NCBI RefSeq assembly: GCF_040683095.1
Contig: NZ_JBFBCI010000046.1
Coordinates: forward strand, 11,940-75,939
DNA from: Sphaerisporangium sp040683095
GTDB lineage: Bacteria; Actinomycetota; Actinomycetes; Streptosporangiales; Streptosporangiaceae
DNA: 64,000 nt
Direction of reading: 5' to 3'
The notes beneath the pieces were generated by a model. It did not search any database. It was not told where the DNA came from and was given only the letters and a program-made list of their open reading frames with translations. This document shows, piece by piece, positions 60,393-64,000 of this stretch (its first letter is position 1; the number at the start of each line of letters is the position of its first letter). The position numbers were made by a program, and so were the translations under genes.

Positions 60393-61988
60393 ATGCCCGA
60401 GACCAGCCCGGCGACGGATCCACGCGAGCACACGCACCGCTACCTCATCATTGGAGCCGGTCCCGCCGGCCTGCAGCTCAGTTACTTCCTCGACCGCGCG
60501 GGCGCCGACTACCTGACCCTGGAGCGCGAGGACGCCCCCGGGGGCTTCTTCCGCCGCTTCCCCCGCCACCGCCGGCTGATCTCGCTCAACAAGGTGAACA
60601 CGGTCGAGAAGGACCCGGAGATCCTGCTGCGCTGGGACTGGAACTCCCTGCTCAACGACTCCCCCGACCTGCTGTTCCCGAACTACTCGCGCGAGTACTT
60701 CCCCGCCGCGGACGACCTGCTGCGCTACCTGGCCGACTTCCAGCGCGAGCACGCGCTCAACGTGCGGTACGACACCGCCGTCGACCGCATCGAGAAGGTG
60801 GACGGGCGGTTCGTCGTCCACTCCGGGGACGAGGTGTTCCGCGCCGAGTGCCTCATCGTGGCGACCGGCTGGGGCGGCCCGCACGTCCCCGACATTCCGG
60901 GCATCGAGCTGGCGTCCGGCTACGAGGACGTCAGCACCTCGGGTGAGGAGTTCACCGGCAAGCGGGTGCTGATCATCGGCAAGGGCAACTCGGCGTTCGA
61001 GACGGCCCACGCCCTGCTGCCGCACGCCGCGATCATCCACATGGCCAGCCCGAACCCGGTCAAGCTCGCGTGGACGAGCAAGCACCCGGGCCACGTGCGC
61101 GGCCAGTACGGGTCGCTGCTGGACAGCTACTGGTTCAAGACCCTGCACGCCGTGCTGGAGTGCCAGATCGACCGCATCTGGCGCGAGGGCGACGCCTACA
61201 AGACGGCCATCACCTACACGCTGGCGCAGGGCGAGCAGGCGCTGCTGGAGTACGACGCGGTGATCCGCTGCACCGGGTTCACCATGGACGGGGACATCTT
61301 CGACGCGTCCTGCACGCCGGAGCGGGCGCCGAACGGCCGCATCCCGGCGATCCGCCCGGACTTCCAGTCGGCCAACGTCGACGGCCTGTACTTCGCCGGC
61401 ACGCTGATGCAGGCCCGCGACTTCAAGAAGGCGTCCTCGGCGTTCATCGACGGCTTCCGCTACAACCTGCGCACGCTGGCCGCCCTGCTCGCCGAGCGCT
61501 ACGAGGGGACGCCGATCCCCCGGCACGTCGTGCCCGCCAACCCCGACGCGCTGACCGGCACCATGCTGGAGCGGGCCAACTACAGCTCCGCGCTGTGGAC
61601 GCAGTTCGAGTACCTCTCCGACGCGTACGTGCTGGAGAAGGCGTCCGGGAACTTCCAGCGGTACGAGGACCTGCCGGAGGACTACGCGGCCGAGCGCTTC
61701 GCCGACGAAGAGCTCATGTTCACCGTCACGCTGCGGTGGGGCCGCCAGGACTACGGCGACGTGTTCGCCATCGAGCGGCACCCGACGCCGGACCGCGCCG
61801 AGGAGAGCGCGTTCCTGCACCCGGTGATCCGGGTGTGGCGGCGCGGCGAGCAGGTCGCCGAGCGGCACCTGCTGGAGGACCTGCAGGCGCGGTGGCTCGA
61901 CCCCGTCCGGCACGTGGAGCCGCTGTGCCGGTTCCTGGGTGAACAGCTCCGGCCCGGCGACGATCGGCTCCCGACGATCGGCTTCTGA
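60393..61988 (+). CDS. FAD/NAD(P)-dependent flavoprotein (FMO/FOXRED2-like)
   Basis: The 531-residue protein has an FAD-binding motif YLIIGAGPAGLQLSYFLDRA (about residues 17-36) and a second nucleotide-binding motif VLIIGKGNSAFETAHALL (about 192-209), with the GxxxxHVPDIPGIE link, the layout of flavin-containing monooxygenases. The C-terminal 150 residues have no obvious motif. The substrate is unknown; oxidation of an enediyne intermediate or thiol is possible given the neighbours. ATG 60393 follows GGAGG; an upstream in-frame start at 60270 adds low-complexity sequence. A strong hairpin follows. Confidence 0.82.
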   Translation: MPETSPATDPREHTHRYLIIGAGPAGLQLSYFLDRAGADYLTLEREDAPGGFFRRFPRHRRLISLNKVNTVEKDPEILLRWDWNSLLNDSPDLLFPNYSREYFPAADDLLRYLADFQREHALNVRYDTAVDRIEKVDGRFVVHSGDEVFRAECLIVATGWGGPHVPDIPGIELASGYEDVSTSGEEFTGKRVLIIGKGNSAFETAHALLPHAAIIHMASPNPVKLAWTSKHPGHVRGQYGSLLDSYWFKTLHAVLECQIDRIWREGDAYKTAITYTLAQGEQALLEYDAVIRCTGFTMDGDIFDASCTPERAPNGRIPAIRPDFQSANVDGLYFAGTLMQARDFKKASSAFIDGFRYNLRTLAALLAERYEGTPIPRHVVPANPDALTGTMLERANYSSALWTQFEYLSDAYVLEKASGNFQRYEDLPEDYAAERFADEELMFTVTLRWGRQDYGDVFAIERHPTPDRAEESAFLHPVIRVWRRGEQVAERHLLEDLQARWLDPVRHVEPLCRFLGEQLRPGDDRLPTIGF

Positions 61989-62024
61989 CCAGCAGCTCCT
62001 GACGATCGGCTCCTGACGGCGACC

Positions 62025-62064
62025 GAGGCCGGTCACCTGGGCGCGTGCCCGGGTGACCGGCCTC
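62025..62064. terminator. Perfect 13-bp stem hairpin between convergent genes
   Basis: GAGGCCGGTCACC (62025-62037) and GGTGACCGGCCTC (62052-62064) pair around a loop that can itself form a short GGGC/GCCC stem. It lies between the convergent flavoprotein and ligase genes, so it probably terminates both. Confidence 0.7.
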
Positions 62065-62088
62065 GTCATTCTCGGCCGGGCGTTCGCG

Positions 62089-63249
62089 TCAGGCGGGCCC
62101 GTCCTGCTGCGCCGGGCCGGTGAAGTGCGCGATCAGATGGTCCACCACGTCGGACGGACGCCCGTGCATGGCGTGGGCGGCGCGCTGGCGAGCCGCGCCG
62201 GTGCCGCCGGTCAGCAGCCGCTCCAGCCGCCGGCTCACCACGGACAGGTCGCCGGTGCGGATGAGCGAGGGCCTGATGTGCGCCAGCAGCGTGTCGACCA
62301 GGTCCTCCGCGGGCCTCAGGCGGCCGGTCAGCGGATCGATGCCGTGCCCGGCCAGGCCGTCGCGGGCCGCGCGCCAGTACGCGACGCGCAGCCGCTCGCC
62401 CGACAGGCGAGGGCCCGGGTCGCCCCGCTCGACCCGCTCCAGCGAGACCACGACCAGCGCGCGCACGATCGCCGCCAGCAGCGCGGACTCCTCCGCCGTG
62501 CCGGCGACGTCGGTCACCCGGACCTCCAGCGTGGGGAGGCGCGCCGAGGGCCGTACGTCCCAGAAGATCGTCCCGGGGTCGACCAGCGCGCCCGACTCGC
62601 CGAGCGCGGCGGCGAGGTCCTCGTACTCGGCGAGCGAGGAGAAGTACGGCGGCGGGCCGGCCACCGGCCACTTGCCCCAGCACAACGTGCGGTAGGAGGC
62701 GTACTCGGTGTCGCGGCCCCGCCAGTACGGCGAGTTGGCCATCAGGGCGATCAGCAAGGGCAGCCACGGCCGCAGGTGGTTGCTCACCAGCACGGCGCGC
62801 TCGCGGTCGGGCAGGTGGACGTGGACGTGCGCCGCGCAGATGGCCTGCTCGTCGTGCAACGAGCGGTAGTTGGCTATGCCGACCGCGTACCGCGGGTCGT
62901 CGTGGATGAGCGGCGGCACGTAGTCGCCCAGCACGGGGGTGCCCGACGCGACCGGCGCGAGCCCCTCGGCGCGGGCCGCCTCGGCGACCTCGGCGCGCAT
63001 GCGCCGCAGCTCGTGCTCCAGCTCGGGCACCCGGGCGCAGGGCGGCGTCTTGGCCTCGACCTGGTACATGGTGATCTCCAGGCCGACCCGGTCGTGCAGC
63101 CGGTCCGCCGCGCGCCGGACGACCTCCGCCCCGCGCGGCGCCACCTCGCGCGTCGCCGGATCGACGACGAAGTACTCCTCCTCCACCCCCATGAGCGGGC
63201 AGATCGGGTCATATGGCAACGTTTCCGCCGACTCTGCGGTCGCCGTCAT
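62089..63249 (-). CDS. GCS2-family carboxylate-amine ligase (YbdK type)
   Basis: The 386-residue ATP-dependent ligase belongs to glutamate-cysteine ligase family 2: GVEEEYFVVDPATREVAP at the N-terminus, then ITMYQVEAKTPPC, AICAAHVHVHLPDRERAV, and LPTLEVRVTDVAGTAEESAL near the centre. Members join an amino acid carboxylate to an amine or make gamma-glutamylcysteine; actinobacteria use mycothiol, so another substrate is likely. ATG 63249 (MTATAESAETLPYDP) is preferred with GGTGGGAAG upstream; ATG 63276 would add nine residues. It lies downstream of two tiny ORFs on the same strand. Confidence 0.85.
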   Translation of the reverse strand: MTATAESAETLPYDPICPLMGVEEEYFVVDPATREVAPRGAEVVRRAADRLHDRVGLEITMYQVEAKTPPCARVPELEHELRRMRAEVAEAARAEGLAPVASGTPVLGDYVPPLIHDDPRYAVGIANYRSLHDEQAICAAHVHVHLPDRERAVLVSNHLRPWLPLLIALMANSPYWRGRDTEYASYRTLCWGKWPVAGPPPYFSSLAEYEDLAAALGESGALVDPGTIFWDVRPSARLPTLEVRVTDVAGTAEESALLAAIVRALVVVSLERVERGDPGPRLSGERLRVAYWRAARDGLAGHGIDPLTGRLRPAEDLVDTLLAHIRPSLIRTGDLSVVSRRLERLLTGGTGAARQRAAHAMHGRPSDVVDHLIAHFTGPAQQDGPA

Positions 63250-63389
63250 CTTTCTTCCCACCTTAGAAATGATCACGCGTGACCCCTGCCGCGCACGGAC
63301 CAGGACACGCTACCGAGCCGTGCCTCGCGTGCACGGGCCACCGGCCGAACCGACCGGCGGACGAATCCGGGACGAGACCGGAACGAGAT

Positions 63390-63515
63390 CTACACCGCGG
63401 CCTCGGGGGCGGACGCCGCCGGACGGCGCAGCGCCGGCGTCAGCCTCAGGTAGCGCGCCATGCCGGTGACGGGGGCCTCCTCGGGCCGTGCTCCGGTTTC
63501 GGCGTCGGTGCTCAT
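63390..63515 (-). CDS. 41-residue peptide of unknown function
   Basis: The frame MSTDAETGARPEEAPVTGMA, then RYLRLTPALRRPAASAPEAA-V, has a very good ribosome-binding site (GGGAGGAG 5 bp before ATG 63515). It has no Cys and one Tyr; the first half is acidic and the second basic. It is not recognised. Its ATG overlaps the stop of the upstream small ORF (ATGA), and the GCS2-type ligase gene follows 140 bp downstream. It could be a small regulatory or precursor peptide. Confidence 0.5.
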   Translation of the reverse strand: MSTDAETGARPEEAPVTGMARYLRLTPALRRPAASAPEAAV

Positions 63516-63652
63516 GGGTCTCCTCCCGGTCGCGTTGCGGACGCGCGCTCCCACCACACCAGGCAACTGGTGCGCAGTGCCGCGCAGACGGGATCGCCGT
63601 CGGGTCTCCACCACAGGTCTTCGCAGTCGGGCAGCATCTCGGTGACGACCAC
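63512..63652 (-). CDS. Small Trp/Cys-containing ORF, start uncertain
   Basis: The frame ends at 63512 with CEDLWWRPDGDPVCAALRTS, CLVWWERASATRPGGDP, holding two WW pairs and three Cys. The end overlaps the next ORF start by 4 bp, which suggests translational coupling. The start is unclear: GTG 63652 and ATG 63637 both lack a well-spaced ribosome-binding site, and the frame stays open to 63838. No family is recognised. The frame may be the C-terminal part of a longer gene. Confidence 0.35.
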   Translation of the reverse strand: MVVTEMLPDCEDLWWRPDGDPVCAALRTSCLVWWERASATRPGGDP

Positions 63653-63897
63653 CTCCGCCGTGGGTAGCCGCGTACAACCACGCCCGGAGCGCCCGCCGAC
63701 CCCGCCACCCGTCCATGGTCGTCCGCCAAGACGCGCCCGTCTTCTTCCGGCGTGGCGTGTTCGTCCCGGGCGTGTTCGTCTTCCGTTCGCGCGGCGCGCG
63801 CCCCCATTGCCCGTCGCCCGCCCATGGCCCTCCGCCATAGAGGGACCCCGAACAGGCGTCGCCGTAGTGAAGATCGTGTCGGCGACGGTGCGTAAGG

Positions 63898-63969
63898 CGG
63901 TGGGGGCGGTGGGGGCGGTGGGGGCGGTGGGGGCGGTGGGGGCGGTGGGGGCGGTGGGGGCGGTGGGGG
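63898..63969. repeat. 9-bp G-rich tandem repeat at the right edge
   Basis: Eight exact copies of CGGTGGGGG run from 63898 to 63969 and degrade into further G-rich sequence up to the window edge. Each unit contains a run of five G, so the plus strand could form a G-quadruplex. Read on the minus strand it would encode Pro-rich repeats in any frame. No gene is assigned to 63653-64000. Confidence 0.85.
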
Positions 63970-64000
63970 GGGTGGGGTGGGAGGTGTTGTGGGGGGTGTT

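Overview
The window is high-GC DNA from a filamentous actinomycete. Support comes from the frequent GTG and TTG starts, long antisense shadow frames, an epsilon subunit of acyl-CoA carboxylase, polyphosphate glucokinase, a SARP regulator, a SapB-type lanthipeptide locus and an enediyne polyketide synthase. A rare actinomycete of the Streptosporangiales type seems likely, but the sequence alone does not settle the genus.

Layout. 1-5.6 kb: the 5' part of a secreted RHS/YD-repeat protein gene on the minus strand, interrupted by one apparent frameshift. It diverges from a small SARP regulator gene (5.8-6.6 kb), and three 11-bp direct repeats of SARP-operator type lie between them. 6.7-17.5 kb: mostly housekeeping genes (HrpA helicase, an anti-sigma-type ATPase, polyphosphate glucokinase, a beta-lactamase-fold exported protein), then a dicarboxylate transporter diverging from a CitA/CitB-type two-component pair, then a DUF2795 protein. 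17.7-24.8 kb: a compact class III lanthipeptide operon with a LanKC synthetase, two almost identical 42-residue precursors and two ABC half-transporters, in the order of the SapB (ram/amf) locus but without its usual response regulator. 24.9-27.6 kb: a six-gene, translationally coupled Asp23/Gls24 envelope operon. 27.9-38.3 kb: miscellaneous metabolic and regulatory genes (VOC protein, amidase, CBS protein, gamma-glutamyltransferase, a truncated XRE regulator diverging from a methyltransferase, DinB, GntR, wax ester synthase, TIGR03084 protein).

38.7-57.7 kb: an enediyne biosynthetic cluster. One tightly coupled minus-strand operon encodes UnbL, UnbV, UnbU, the enediyne PKS, its hot-dog thioesterase, a flavin reductase and a cytochrome P450. 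It is preceded by a second DUF1702 protein and an orphan acyl-CoA carboxylase epsilon subunit. A second minus-strand operon encodes a small DUF5987-like protein, a GMC oxidoreductase and an AhpD-like protein, with a divergent AraC regulator. This set resembles the shared E2-E10 genes of nine-membered enediyne clusters. No chromoprotein apoprotein, sugar or aromatic side-arm genes are visible here.

57.9-62 kb: redox accessory genes (an AhpD-like protein, a SnoaL-like protein, an FMO-like flavoprotein) and a second AhpD-like gene broken by a roughly 275-bp IS200/IS605-type remnant. 62-64 kb: a YbdK-type carboxylate-amine ligase, two tiny overlapping ORFs of unknown function and a G-rich 9-bp tandem repeat at the right edge. 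No tRNA, rRNA, CRISPR array or intact transposase gene was recognised.
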